A stretch of 64,000 nt of DNA from Bacteroidota bacterium (GCA_023392125.1 JAEVZS010000017.1:248001-312000); one strand, 5' to 3'. Counted from the first letter of the stretch, positions 8,304-16,600 are shown. The notes: generated from the sequence alone by a model not told the origin. Numbers and translations are program-made.

Positions 8304-8882
8304 ATGCCTGATAAATTATTCTGGGATAACAAGTACCTGACCGGTGAGACCGGCTGGGATGCCGGGTCTGTAACTACTCCGTTAAAAGAGTTTTTCGACA
8401 CACTGAAGGATACAAATTGCAAGATCCTCATTCCGGGGGCGGGTAATGCCTACGAAGCGGAATATTTGCACCGGCAGGGATTTAAAAATGTATATATAAT
8501 TGATATTTCTGAGTTTCCGCTGCATAATTTTCAGAAACGGGTGCCTGATTTCCCCCGCGAGCATTTATTGCATGGCGATTTTTTTGGGCTGGAAGATACT
8601 TTTGATCTTATTGTGGAGCAGACTTTCTTTTGTGCGCTTGCTCCGGCTTTGCGTGAAAACTATGCCCGGCAGATGTATCGGTTGCTGAAAAAAGACGGGG
8701 TACTGGCAGGTTTGCTGTTTGATATACCGCTCAATAATGATAAACCTCCTTACGGCGGCAATAAAGAAGATTATATTCCGTATTTTCGTCCGTATTTTGC
8801 ATTCAGGAAATTTGAAAAAGCATACAATTCAATTCCGCCCCGCGCCGGAAACGAACTGTTTATATATCTGGTAAAGAAATAA
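8304..8882 (+). CDS. TPMT-family SAM-dependent methyltransferase
   Basis: A 192-residue class I methyltransferase. The start W-x-x-x-Y-x-x-G-x-T-G-WD (FWDNKYLTGETGWDAG) is typical of the thiopurine methyltransferase (TPMT) family. The SAM-binding glycine loop is ILIPGAGNAYEAEYL (about 42-56), and the acidic strand end is NVYIIDISEFPL (about 64-75). Later D-L-I-V-E-Q-T-F-F-C-A-L (about 104-115) is the motif IV-like strand. The natural substrate cannot be told; bacterial members include tellurite, selenium and thiol methyltransferases. It is 20 bases upstream of kdsA and likely cotranscribed. Confidence 0.88.
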   Translation: MPDKLFWDNKYLTGETGWDAGSVTTPLKEFFDTLKDTNCKILIPGAGNAYEAEYLHRQGFKNVYIIDISEFPLHNFQKRVPDFPREHLLHGDFFGLEDTFDLIVEQTFFCALAPALRENYARQMYRLLKKDGVLAGLLFDIPLNNDKPPYGGNKEDYIPYFRPYFAFRKFEKAYNSIPPRAGNELFIYLVKK

Positions 8883-8902
8883 GAAAGCACGTAATATAGA
8901 TA

Positions 8903-9709
8903 ATGAATAATATACCAAAAATCAAGCATAGCAGTTCTGGTAACTTTTTTCTGATGGCCGGACCCTGTGTAGTAGAAGGCAGGGATATGGCCTTGCAGAT
9001 TGCCGAGAAAATTGTTTCAATAACGGATAAGCTGCAAATCCCCTATATCTTTAAAGCATCTTATCGTAAAGCGAACCGGTCCAGTCTGAACTCTTTTACA
9101 GGAATTGGAGATGAAAAAGCCTTGAAGGTTCTGGAAGAGGTAGGAAAGGCGTTTGATATACCAGTTGTTACAGATATCCATGAGACCCATGAGGCAGAGA
9201 TGACAGCCGCTTATGTTGATGTCCTTCAGATTCCTGCTTTTCTTTGCCGGCAGACAGAACTGCTGATAGCCGCCGCTCAGACAGGCAAGGTAGTGAATAT
9301 CAAAAAAGGACAATTTTTATCCGGTCACTCCATGCGGTTTGCAGTAGAGAAAGTGATTGCAGCGGGCAACAACTCTGTAATTCTGACCGAAAGAGGAAAC
9401 AGTTTCGGATATGGAGATCTTGTGGTTGACTTTAGAAACTTCCCGGATATGCAGGCAATCGGAGTGCCTGTAGTGATGGACGTTACCCATTCGCTGCAGC
9501 AGCCTAATCAGGCATCAGGTGTTACCGGTGGGAAGCCTGCAATGATTGAAACGATTGCTAAAGCGGCGATTGCAGTAGGAGCTGACGGACTGTTCATTGA
9601 AACACATCCGGAACCGGCTGTTGCCAAATCGGACGGAGCAAATATGCTGCAATTGGATAAGCTGGAAGATCTGCTGCAAAAGCTGGTAAAAATTCGCCAG
9701 GCCTTATAA
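8903..9709 (+). CDS. kdsA: 3-deoxy-8-phosphooctulonate synthase (KDO-8-P synthase)
   Basis: A 268-residue protein of the usual length. It condenses phosphoenolpyruvate with arabinose 5-phosphate to KDO-8-phosphate for the lipid A-core linkage of lipopolysaccharide. Visible motifs are FLMAGPCVVEGRDMA (about 16-30), FKASYRKANRSS (about 50-61, PEP/phosphate binding), VTDIHE (about 92-97), LQIPAFLCRQTEL (about 111-123), KKGQFLSG and FIETHPEPA-KSDGANML near the C-terminus. The enzyme marks the organism as Gram-negative with an LPS outer membrane. It follows the methyltransferase gene closely; a UMF1-type permease follows by 33 bases. Confidence 0.96.
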   Translation: MNNIPKIKHSSSGNFFLMAGPCVVEGRDMALQIAEKIVSITDKLQIPYIFKASYRKANRSSLNSFTGIGDEKALKVLEEVGKAFDIPVVTDIHETHEAEMTAAYVDVLQIPAFLCRQTELLIAAAQTGKVVNIKKGQFLSGHSMRFAVEKVIAAGNNSVILTERGNSFGYGDLVVDFRNFPDMQAIGVPVVMDVTHSLQQPNQASGVTGGKPAMIETIAKAAIAVGADGLFIETHPEPAVAKSDGANMLQLDKLEDLLQKLVKIRQAL

Positions 9710-9742
9710 GCCTTTATTGATTAATTTTTCAAGTATCTTCTG

Positions 9743-11041
9743 ATGGAAAAAAACAATCCAAAAGTAATCAGAGCCTGGTGTATGTACGACTGGGCCAATT
9801 CTGTGTTTTCACTTACCATTACAACAGCAATTTTTCCTGATTATTTCCTGGCAATGACCGAGAATCCTGCAACGAACAATGAGGTCAATTTTCTGGGGTT
9901 CAATATTGTTAACTCGGCTCTGTTTAGTTATGCCGTTTCGTTTTCTTTTCTGATAGCAGCTTTCATGAGTCCGTTTTTGTCCTCGGTTGCGGACTATAGC
10001 GGCAGAAAAAAGACCTTTATGAAAGTATTCTGTTATCTCGGTGCCATCTCATGCGCCTCTCTTTATTTCTTTACCAGAGATACTGTTGTGTTTTCGACAT
10101 TTGCTTTTATACTGGCAGGTATAGGGTTTAGCAGCAGCATCGTTTTTTATAATTCCTTTTTGCCGGAAATTACTACGGAAGATATGACAGATAAGGTTAG
10201 CGCCCGGGGATTTTCTTACGGTTATGTGGGAAGTGTAATCCTGCTTATCTTTAACCTGGTTATGATTATGAAGCCGGAATGGTTCGGAGGGATTTCCAAG
10301 GTAAGGGCTATTCAGATCTCGTTTCTTTCTGTCGGAATATGGTGGTTTGTGTTTGCCCAATACAGCTTTTATTATCTTCCCGGCAATGTGTATAAGCGTA
10401 GCGGACGGGGCAACTGGATATTTAACGGGTGGCGGGAGCTTGGCAATGTCTGGCAGGAATTAAAGTGGCAAAAGGCGCTTAAGCGTTTTCTGCTGGCTTT
10501 TTTCTTTTATAATATGGGAGTGCAGACTATTATGTACATATCGCCGGTTTTTGCAAAAGAAGTAGTGAAGCTGGAAACCGAAAACCTGATCACAATTATT
10601 CTGCTTATCCAGCTGGTAGCCATACCAGGTTCTTTGTTTTTTGCATGGCTTTCGGGTAAGTATGGTAATATAAAAGGACTGATGATTGCAGTATTTGTAT
10701 GGATTGGTGTTTGTATAGGTGCTTATCTGATTCGTGGAGCAGGTGATTTTTATATGATAGCAGTGGTTGTAGGGTTCGTGATGGGAGGCATACAGGCGCT
10801 TAGTCGTTCGACTTATGCCAAGATTATTCCTGAAACCAGCATTGAGCATGCCTCTTATTTCAGCTTTTATGATGTAGTTGATAAAGTAGCTATTTCGCTC
10901 GGAAGTTTTGTGTTTGGTCTGATACGGATCTTGACCGGGGATATGCGATTGTCCATTATTTTTCTCGGAGTATATTTTATCATTGGCCTGATTTTTCTGA
11001 GCAGAGTCATAATGCCTGAGAGAAGAGTTGGACATATTTGA
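9743..11041 (+). CDS. UMF1/Atg22-like MFS transporter
   Basis: A 432-residue integral membrane protein with about twelve hydrophobic segments. The start NPKVIRAWCMYDWANSVFSLTI and the early cytoplasmic loop SSVADYSGRKKTFM (MFS motif A-like, about 93-106) are characteristic of the UMF1 family, which includes fungal Atg22 vacuolar effluxers. A second signature, GFVMGGIQALSRSTYAKIIPE, sits in the second half (about 343-363). Bacteroidota members are taken to be exporters of unknown substrate. It ends the run of genes that begins at 8304 and is followed by tRNA-Val. Confidence 0.88.
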   Translation: MEKNNPKVIRAWCMYDWANSVFSLTITTAIFPDYFLAMTENPATNNEVNFLGFNIVNSALFSYAVSFSFLIAAFMSPFLSSVADYSGRKKTFMKVFCYLGAISCASLYFFTRDTVVFSTFAFILAGIGFSSSIVFYNSFLPEITTEDMTDKVSARGFSYGYVGSVILLIFNLVMIMKPEWFGGISKVRAIQISFLSVGIWWFVFAQYSFYYLPGNVYKRSGRGNWIFNGWRELGNVWQELKWQKALKRFLLAFFFYNMGVQTIMYISPVFAKEVVKLETENLITIILLIQLVAIPGSLFFAWLSGKYGNIKGLMIAVFVWIGVCIGAYLIRGAGDFYMIAVVVGFVMGGIQALSRSTYAKIIPETSIEHASYFSFYDVVDKVAISLGSFVFGLIRILTGDMRLSIIFLGVYFIIGLIFLSRVIMPERRVGHI

Positions 11042-11106
11042 AAGAATTATTTAGTAAAATACTTTCTCAATAAGAAAAAACATGTAATTTCGCCTTCCAC
11101 AAGTAT

Positions 11107-11181
11107 GGGATATTAGCTCAGCTGGTTTAGAGCACTACCTCGACAAGGTAGGGGTCGCTGGTTCGAATCCGGCATGTCCCA
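11107..11181 (+). tRNA. tRNA-Val (GAC)
   Basis: A full cloverleaf folds by eye. The acceptor is GGGATAT (11107-11113) with ATGTCCC (11174-11180), including one U-G pair. The D stem is GCTC/GAGC, the anticodon stem CTACC/GGTAG (11135-11139 with 11147-11151), and the T stem GCTGG/CCGGC with loop TTCGAAT. The discriminator is A73. The seven-base anticodon loop is TCGACAA, so the anticodon is GAC at 11142-11144 (Val) and position 33 is C, not the nearly universal U. No CCA is encoded. Confidence 0.93.
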
Positions 11182-11215
11182 CTTATTTTTTAATCTTTTA
11201 ATTTTGTTTTTAGCT

Positions 11216-11314
11216 ATGGATCTGATTGGCCTTGGACCTGATTTGATGTACTTGCTCGGAACGATAGCAGGTATTTTTTTCTGTATGATACTTTTTATTG
11301 GAAGAATTGTTTAA
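11216..11314 (+). CDS. Candidate 32-residue membrane peptide
   Basis: A short open frame directly after tRNA-Val: MDLIGLGPDLMYLLG...GRIV, 32 residues, ATG to TAA. Residues about 9-28 form one uninterrupted hydrophobic segment ended by Gly-Arg. It resembles small single-span membrane proteins, but in AT-rich DNA such frames can occur by chance, and there is no homology evidence I can give. Confidence 0.3.
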   Translation: MDLIGLGPDLMYLLGTIAGIFFCMILFIGRIV

Positions 11315-11503
11315 ACTATGTAATGTAAAGCTTTGCTTTTCTGATGCTTCCCTTTTCTGCAATAAGTTTCCGGTAAAGACGATCCGATTCAGATTATTTT
11401 TGAATGGTTTTCAGGTAAGTTTCTTGTTTATAGTTGGTTGTGTTGGTTTTTAAACACTTTTCATTTCGGCAGGTTTTGAAATTGTACGCCTTAATTTTTG
11501 GAT

Positions 11504-12928
11504 ATGAAAAGTTGTTATGTAAGCTTATGCGGGTGGTTAATTTTCATTCTCAATTTTAATGTTATTGCGCTGCCACCGGATTCCCTGGAAATACAACGCG
11601 AGATATTTGTCAATTTCAGACAGGCAGCTTCCAGGTCAACGCCGGCAGTCGTACATATAAAAACATATTCGGATCAGGCCGTCAAGCAGCCAGCCGGATC
11701 CCTCGAAGACTTCTTCAGAGACTATTATGGAGATAATGGAAGGGGATATCGTGGCTTTGAAGATAAGGATTCCAGGCTTCTGGCTTCTGGTTCCGGGGTC
11801 ATTATCTCAAGAGAAGGACTCATTATCACCAACAATCATATTGTGGAGAATTCAAAAATTATAGAGGTTGTTCTGAATGACAAGCGAAGTTATCATGCAA
11901 TACTCATTGGAGCAGATCCGGCTACGGATATAGCGCTGATAAAAGTCTCAGCAGATGATCTTATTCCTATTAGTTACGGAAACTCGGACAGTATATCTGT
12001 AGGTGACTGGGTTATGGCGGTAGGTAATCCTTTCAATCTTACATCGACCGTTACTGCTGGAATTGTCAGTGCCAAAGGCCGGAACCTGAATATACTCGGA
12101 GGAAACAATCAAATGGCTATTGAGTCATTTATTCAGACCGATGCTGCTGTTAATCCTGGCAATAGCGGCGGTGCTCTGGTAGATCTCAATGGCTGTCTTG
12201 TGGGGATTAATACAGCTATTGCCAGTCCGACCGGGGCGTATGCAGGATATTCGTTTGCCGTGCCGGTTAATCTTGTCAAAAAAGTGGTTTCCGATCTGCA
12301 AACATACCGTAAAGTGCAGCGTGGGTTGCTCGGGGTGCTTATTCGTGACCTGAATGCAGAGCTCGCCAAAGAAAAGGGATTGAGTAATCTGAATGGGGTA
12401 TATGTTCAGGATGTCAATGATAATAGCGCTGCTCAGGTTGCGGGTATCCGATCAGGAGATATCATTACTTCAGTAAATGGTGTCAGAGTAAATACGCCGG
12501 CTCAACTTCAGGAAATAGTCGCATTGTTCAGACCGGGGGATTCTATTCAGATTGAGATACGCAGAGCAAACGGAGCGCAGCAGACAAATGCAGTGCTGAG
12601 AAGCGCTAACGGAACGACCATGATGGTACCGTATGGTCTGGATATTCTGGAAAACAGTATAGGAGCTTCTATTGGTAATCTTGAGAAAGATGAACTGAAG
12701 AAACTAAAGCTGAATGCCGGAGTTAAGGTTCTGGATCTGCGTACCGGAAAATTTGCCGAAGCAGGAATGCGTAAAGGGTTTATAATTACCCATGTTGATA
12801 AAAGGATGATAAAAACAGTGGATGAGCTGATTGCTATGCTGGAGGAAGTCACCGGAAACGGAATAATGGTCGAGGGGTTTTATCCGGGTGGAGAGAAAGC
12901 TTTCTATGCCATTTCTTTGCCGGAGTGA
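11504..12928 (+). CDS. HtrA/Do-type periplasmic serine protease
   Basis: The ATG at 11504 is preferred to a TTG two codons upstream because it begins the signal peptide (MKSCYVSLCGWLIFILNFNVIA). The trypsin-like domain has the full triad: His112 in LIITNNHIV, Asp142 in ADPATDIALIKV and Ser221 in NPGNSGGAL. Two PDZ domains follow (about 260-350 and 375-470); the first carries GLLGVLIRDLN and VNGVRVNTPAQL. These proteins degrade or chaperone misfolded envelope proteins. At 475 residues the length is normal. A paralogue lies at 41518. The next gene on the same strand encodes an Hsp20-like protein, which suits a proteostasis pair. Confidence 0.94.
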   Translation: MKSCYVSLCGWLIFILNFNVIALPPDSLEIQREIFVNFRQAASRSTPAVVHIKTYSDQAVKQPAGSLEDFFRDYYGDNGRGYRGFEDKDSRLLASGSGVIISREGLIITNNHIVENSKIIEVVLNDKRSYHAILIGADPATDIALIKVSADDLIPISYGNSDSISVGDWVMAVGNPFNLTSTVTAGIVSAKGRNLNILGGNNQMAIESFIQTDAAVNPGNSGGALVDLNGCLVGINTAIASPTGAYAGYSFAVPVNLVKKVVSDLQTYRKVQRGLLGVLIRDLNAELAKEKGLSNLNGVYVQDVNDNSAAQVAGIRSGDIITSVNGVRVNTPAQLQEIVALFRPGDSIQIEIRRANGAQQTNAVLRSANGTTMMVPYGLDILENSIGASIGNLEKDELKKLKLNAGVKVLDLRTGKFAEAGMRKGFIITHVDKRMIKTVDELIAMLEEVTGNGIMVEGFYPGGEKAFYAISLPE

Positions 12929-12975
12929 TTTTGAAAACTGGTTGGACAATGAAAAGTTAAGTGATGTTTAACTAA

Positions 12976-13410
12976 ATGAGTATGTATAATTTCACTATTT
13001 CGCAGGAAGAAGAGAGAATGGTACAAAGCCTTGAAGGGTATGTGTTGCTACAGAACCTGCAGCAGCTTGCTCCTTTTGGAAATTCGATGCGGGTGTTTGA
13101 TACTCATTATTTGCTTGTTCTGGATCTGTGCAGATCGGTTAGCGGACAGGGGCTGCAGATGCAGATTAAAAAGAGAAAGCAGCGGTTTTTTGTTGAGTTT
13201 TATAGTATGAATCTCAAGGGACAAAATCATTATCTTTTTCGTAGTGTGATACTTCCGACTGATTGCAGACAAAAAGGGATAAAGTATAAAGTTGTTGACA
13301 ATGTTTTGTTTGTGTCAATGAGAAGGTATGGAAGAAGGTGGTATTCTGTCTGCAGAATATTGGCTTTGTATCGTAATATTCTGAATAAGATTATAAGAAG
13401 CGGGAATTGA
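12976..13410 (+). CDS. Degenerate Hsp20/alpha-crystallin-like protein
   Basis: A 144-residue basic protein 47 bases after the HtrA gene. The middle reads as a divergent alpha-crystallin domain: an opening strand HYLLVLDLCRSV (about 44-55), QMQIKKRKQRFFVEF, then LFRSVILPTDCRQKGIKYKV and VDNVLFVSMRR. The last part matches the small heat-shock pattern F-R-S-x-x-LP-x-x-x-...-I-x-Y-x-x-x-x-VL-x-V. The C-terminus is Arg-rich (RRYGRRWYSVCRILALYRN) and lacks the I-x-I/V anchoring motif of typical small heat-shock proteins. The assignment is by pattern only; an unrelated hypothetical protein is possible. Confidence 0.5.
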   Translation: MSMYNFTISQEEERMVQSLEGYVLLQNLQQLAPFGNSMRVFDTHYLLVLDLCRSVSGQGLQMQIKKRKQRFFVEFYSMNLKGQNHYLFRSVILPTDCRQKGIKYKVVDNVLFVSMRRYGRRWYSVCRILALYRNILNKIIRSGN

Positions 13411-13465
13411 AAACTAGAAAATTATAGGAATTGGTAAAATATTATTAATTAAGGAAGGGTAGGAC

Positions 13466-14527
13466 ATGAAGATTGCACAAATTTCTCCTTTATATGAAAG
13501 CGTTCCGCCACAGATGTACGGGGGAACAGAAAGGGTAGTAAGTTATCTTACAGATGAGCTTGTCAGACAAGGACATAATGTATCGCTGTTTGCATCCGGA
13601 GATTCAGTTACCAAAGCAAAGCTCATTCCGGTTTGCTCCTCAGCGCTCCGTTTAAATAAAGAATGTGTGGATCCGATTACGCATCATGTTATTCAAATGG
13701 AATATGTGCGGGAAATGATTAACGATTTTGATATCCTGCACTATCATACCGATTATCTGCATTTTGCCTTTAGTCAGAGCAATTCAAGGCCACATATTAC
13801 AACATTGCACGGGAGACTCGATTTGCCGGATCTTAAGTTTGTCTATGATAAGTTTTCCCATATACCGGTAGTTTCGATATCCAATTCCCAGCGCTTCCCG
13901 CTGCCTATGGCAAACTGGGTGCGTACTGTATATCATGGTTTACCGGAAGATTTGTATACTCTGGGAAGTGGCAAAGGTGGTTATGCAGCTTTTATAGGCC
14001 GTATATCTCCGGAAAAGAGAGTAGACAGAGCGATTGAAATAGCCTTGAAAGCAGGAATTCCCCTGAAAATTGCCGCAAAAATTGATAAAGTGGACCAGGT
14101 CTATTTTGAAAAAGAAATCAGGCATTTGTTGGATCATCCGCTTATTGAATTTGTAGGTGAAATTGGTGATTCACAAAAAAATGAATTCCTTGGTAATGCG
14201 CAATGTCTTCTTTTTCCGATTGACTGGCCGGAGCCTTTTGGTATGGTTATGATCGAAGCAATGGCGTGTGGCACTCCGGTAATTGCTTTTAAAAACGGAT
14301 CAGTTCCGGAAGTTATTGATGAGGAGTTTACCGGATATATTGTTTCCGATATTGAAGAGGCAGTTACGGCTGTCAACAATCTGCATAAAATAAGCAGGGA
14401 AAAATGCCGGAAGTTCTTTGCCGAGCGTTTTAGTGCAAGAAGAATGGCAGAAGATTATGTTGAGACCTACCTGAGAGTAATTGATAATAATAAATCTCAG
14501 GGAAAAACATATATGGTGGCAAGTTAG
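13466..14527 (+). CDS. Family GT4 glycosyltransferase
   Basis: A 353-residue GT-B glycosyltransferase. The N-terminal donor-side loop is PLYESVPPQMYGGTERVVSYL (about 8-28, with GGTE). The C-terminal domain has GGYAAFIGRISPEKRVDRAIE (about 170-190) and the GT4 signature EPFGMVMIEAMACGTPVIAF (about 255-274, E-x7-E), which binds the nucleotide sugar. It transfers a sugar to an unknown acceptor at the cytoplasmic face. It stands alone, 55 bases after the Hsp20-like gene, and ends at a hairpin terminator shared with folE on the opposite strand. Confidence 0.9.
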   Translation: MKIAQISPLYESVPPQMYGGTERVVSYLTDELVRQGHNVSLFASGDSVTKAKLIPVCSSALRLNKECVDPITHHVIQMEYVREMINDFDILHYHTDYLHFAFSQSNSRPHITTLHGRLDLPDLKFVYDKFSHIPVVSISNSQRFPLPMANWVRTVYHGLPEDLYTLGSGKGGYAAFIGRISPEKRVDRAIEIALKAGIPLKIAAKIDKVDQVYFEKEIRHLLDHPLIEFVGEIGDSQKNEFLGNAQCLLFPIDWPEPFGMVMIEAMACGTPVIAFKNGSVPEVIDEEFTGYIVSDIEEAVTAVNNLHKISREKCRKFFAERFSARRMAEDYVETYLRVIDNNKSQGKTYMVAS

Positions 14528-14551
14528 GAAAACTACGTATGGATTGTAAGC

Positions 14552-14580
14552 ACCGGGCCGGATTCCGACCCGGTTTTTTT
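14552..14580. terminator. Terminator between GT4 gene and folE
   Basis: ACCGGG (14552-14557) pairs with CCCGGT (14569-14574), followed by TTTTTTT on the plus strand. It lies between the converging GT4 and folE genes; the T tract favours the plus strand. Confidence 0.85.
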
Positions 14581-14582
14581 AT

Positions 14583-15278
14583 TTATATGCTCAGATATTT
14601 CAGAAATTCCTGTTTTACAGATTCTGTATTAAACTGACCTCCATAATGAGAAGTAGTGGTTTTGCTGTCATAATCTTTGATGCCTCGTGATGATACGCAC
14701 ATATGTCTGGCATCAAGAATAACAGCAACATCTTCAGTTTGCAGAATATCCTTCAGTTCGTTGGCAATCTGCACGGTAAGTCTTTCCTGTACCTGAGGAC
14801 GTCTTGCATAGTATTGTACTATTCTGTTTATTTTGGAAAGACCTATTACCTTTCCTGCCGATATATAGGCAATGTGCGCTTTGCCAAATATAGGTACAAA
14901 ATGATGCTCGCAATTGGAATAAAAGGTAATATCTTTTTCCACCAGCATCTCATTATAGTTGAATTTGTTTTCAAACAGCTTTACAGCCGGCTTGTTTTTG
15001 GGATTTAAACCGCCGAAAATCTCCTGCACATACATTTTCGCAACCCGGTATGGAGTTCCTTTAAGACTGTCATCGTTCAGGTCGAGCCCCAGAATATGCA
15101 TGATTTCCTTAAAGTGCTTGGCAATCAGTTCCATTTTCAACTGATCATCCATCTCGAATGCGTCAGGTCTCAATGGTGTTTCTGCTGAAGAGCCGGCATG
15201 CTCATCACCCATTTCATCTGCATTGACAAAATCAAGATTAGTTAACCGGGTATTCAACAAAGTTTCTTTCTGTTTCAT
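14583..15278 (-). CDS. folE: GTP cyclohydrolase I
   Basis: A 231-residue FolE that converts GTP to 7,8-dihydroneopterin triphosphate, the entry to folate and other pterins. Zinc ligands are visible: Cys123 and His126 in SNCEHHFVPIFGKAHIAYI, and Cys194 in ARHMCVSSRGIKD. The core also has GTPYRVAKMY (about 74-83) and QERLTVQIAN. The first 40 residues are a variable, polar extension. If the first ATG is used, the start overlaps the upstream pterin-synthase gene by 41 bases; the ATG at 15212 (residue 23) would avoid this, so the exact start is open. Confidence 0.95.
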   Translation of the reverse strand: MKQKETLLNTRLTNLDFVNADEMGDEHAGSSAETPLRPDAFEMDDQLKMELIAKHFKEIMHILGLDLNDDSLKGTPYRVAKMYVQEIFGGLNPKNKPAVKLFENKFNYNEMLVEKDITFYSNCEHHFVPIFGKAHIAYISAGKVIGLSKINRIVQYYARRPQVQERLTVQIANELKDILQTEDVAVILDARHMCVSSRGIKDYDSKTTTSHYGGQFNTESVKQEFLKYLSI

Positions 15279-15648
15279 AAAGAAGAATCTTAAGCTCGTA
15301 TTCTGAATCTATTTCCTCTCTGAGGATATTGTATATGATCATGGCAATGTTTTCTGCAGTAGGATTAAGGTTTTTAAATTCATCTACATCCAGATTCAGG
15401 TTTTTATGATCAAAGCGTTTCAGAATTTTATCTTTAACGAGGCTGCTCAATCTTTTCATGTCATACACATAGCCTGTAGCAGGATTTATTTCTCCGGTGA
15501 GTTTTACAACCAGCTCATAATTATGGCCATGAAAATTGGGATTATTGCATTTCCCGAAATATTCCCGGTTTTGTTCCGGCTCCCATAAGGGGTTGTTCAG
15601 ACGGTGTGCCGCATTAAAGTGTTCTTTTCGGAATACCGATGCTTTCAT
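15238..15648 (-). CDS. 6-pyruvoyltetrahydropterin synthase / QueD family protein
   Basis: A 136-residue T-fold enzyme acting on dihydroneopterin triphosphate. Zinc ligands are His15 (FNAAHRL) and His40/His42 in FHGHNY; the catalytic Cys34 lies in GKCNNPNFHGHNY, a spacing seen in eukaryotic-type PTPS as well as in bacterial QueD relatives. FDHKNLNLD (about 79-87) and the C-terminal E-x-x-x-N-F-V-E-Y are intact. The product could be 6-carboxytetrahydropterin (queuosine route) or 6-pyruvoyltetrahydropterin; sequence alone does not settle this. It precedes and overlaps folE, the enzyme that makes its substrate. Confidence 0.9.
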   Translation of the reverse strand: MKASVFRKEHFNAAHRLNNPLWEPEQNREYFGKCNNPNFHGHNYELVVKLTGEINPATGYVYDMKRLSSLVKDKILKRFDHKNLNLDVDEFKNLNPTAENIAMIIYNILREEIDSEYELKILLYETERNFVEYPVN

Positions 15649-15690
15649 TCATTAAAACTTTCAACAATTAGCCAGGAAAATAAGTTTTTT

Positions 15691-15724
15691 CGCTATTTTA
15701 GAAAGCTAAAGATAGCGCTTTTTT
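15691..15724 (+). promoter_or_regulatory. Hairpin with T run in the cysH upstream region
   Basis: CGCTATTTTAG (15691-15701) pairs with CTAAAGATAGCG (15706-15717, one bulged base), followed by CTTTTTT. It has the form of an intrinsic terminator on the plus strand although no plus-strand gene ends here; it may end a short leader or small RNA. A promoter-like TTG (15895) and TATATTTA (15914), 16 bases apart, lie nearer the cysH start. Confidence 0.4.
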
Positions 15725-15940
15725 ACAGGAAATCCATATTCAATTTATGCAACGTACAAACAGTAGGCAGGAATATATTTTGAGAGAAATCGGTTTCCTG
15801 CGTGTTTGTCAGAGTGTTGAGATTTAGACTTCGCTTCCTGAAGGGTCTGTAGAATTTTTTTCTGCAAAGATTAAAAAAACTTAAATAAAATTCGTTGTGG
15901 CTGTCTAAATTTATATATTTACAAAATAAAATTCTGGAAT

Positions 15941-16597
15941 ATGACTTTTGACGAATTAAATAAGAAGATAGGGGAGTATAACAACAGAGGGTTGAAGCTT
16001 TTTACAACTTGTTCGTTTCAGACGCATTCTCTGGTATTGCTGCATATGCTGAGCCGGATTGACAAATCCATTCCGGTCTATTTTATAAATACAGGCTATC
16101 ATTTTCCGGAGACACTGGCCTTTAGGGATAAGGTGGTCGATTTGTTCGGTATCAATCTGAAAGAGACTTTCTCTTTTACTCCGCGCAATATGCAAAAGGA
16201 TGCAGAGGGAAAACTGCTGTTTACTTCCGATCCTGATTTTTGCTGCTATCTGAACAAAGTACAGCCTTTGGAACCCATTCTGGCCGAAAATGATGTCTGG
16301 ATTAACGGGGTCAGAGCCGACCAGAGCTCTGTCCGTAAAAATTTTAAGGTGGAGGAAAGTGCTCCGCATGATGTTATTCGCTTTCATCCTATGCTTGACT
16401 GGAACTCCAAAATGATTCATATTTATCAGAAAGAATATAATCTCCCTAAACATCCGCTCGAGGAAAAAGGCTATTTCAGCATAGGCTGCGAACCTTGTAC
16501 CAGAAAGTTTGATCTCGAGTGGAGTGAAAGAGAAGGCCGCTGGTTTGGTCTTAAAAAAACGGAATGTGGTTTAAATACGGACTTAGTTAAGAAATAA
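15941..16597 (+). CDS. cysH: Phosphoadenylyl/adenylyl-sulfate reductase
   Basis: A 218-residue reductase of the PAPS/APS reductase family, producing sulfite from activated sulfate. It has the Fe-S version of the site: Cys101-Cys102 (FCCYLNKVQPL) and Cys183/Cys186 (GCEPCT), which bind a [4Fe-4S] cluster and usually mark adenylyl-sulfate (APS) reductases. The catalytic Cys209 lies in KTECGLNT; the family's usual ECG(I/L)H has Asn here in place of His. The P-loop-like FTTCSFQTHSLVLLHML (about 21-37) is the nucleotide site. An epimerase gene starts three bases after its stop. The sulfite reductase genes are 16 kb away. Confidence 0.93.
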   Translation: MTFDELNKKIGEYNNRGLKLFTTCSFQTHSLVLLHMLSRIDKSIPVYFINTGYHFPETLAFRDKVVDLFGINLKETFSFTPRNMQKDAEGKLLFTSDPDFCCYLNKVQPLEPILAENDVWINGVRADQSSVRKNFKVEESAPHDVIRFHPMLDWNSKMIHIYQKEYNLPKHPLEEKGYFSIGCEPCTRKFDLEWSEREGRWFGLKKTECGLNTDLVKK

Positions 16598-16600
16598 AAG

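Noticed and set aside
8072..8311. 79-codon plus-strand frame between divergent genes
   Set aside because: It is mostly antisense to the N-terminus of the coiled-coil protein and has no supporting features.
10460..11035. 191-codon minus-strand frame
   Set aside because: It is antisense to the UMF1-type transporter, which has full family signatures.
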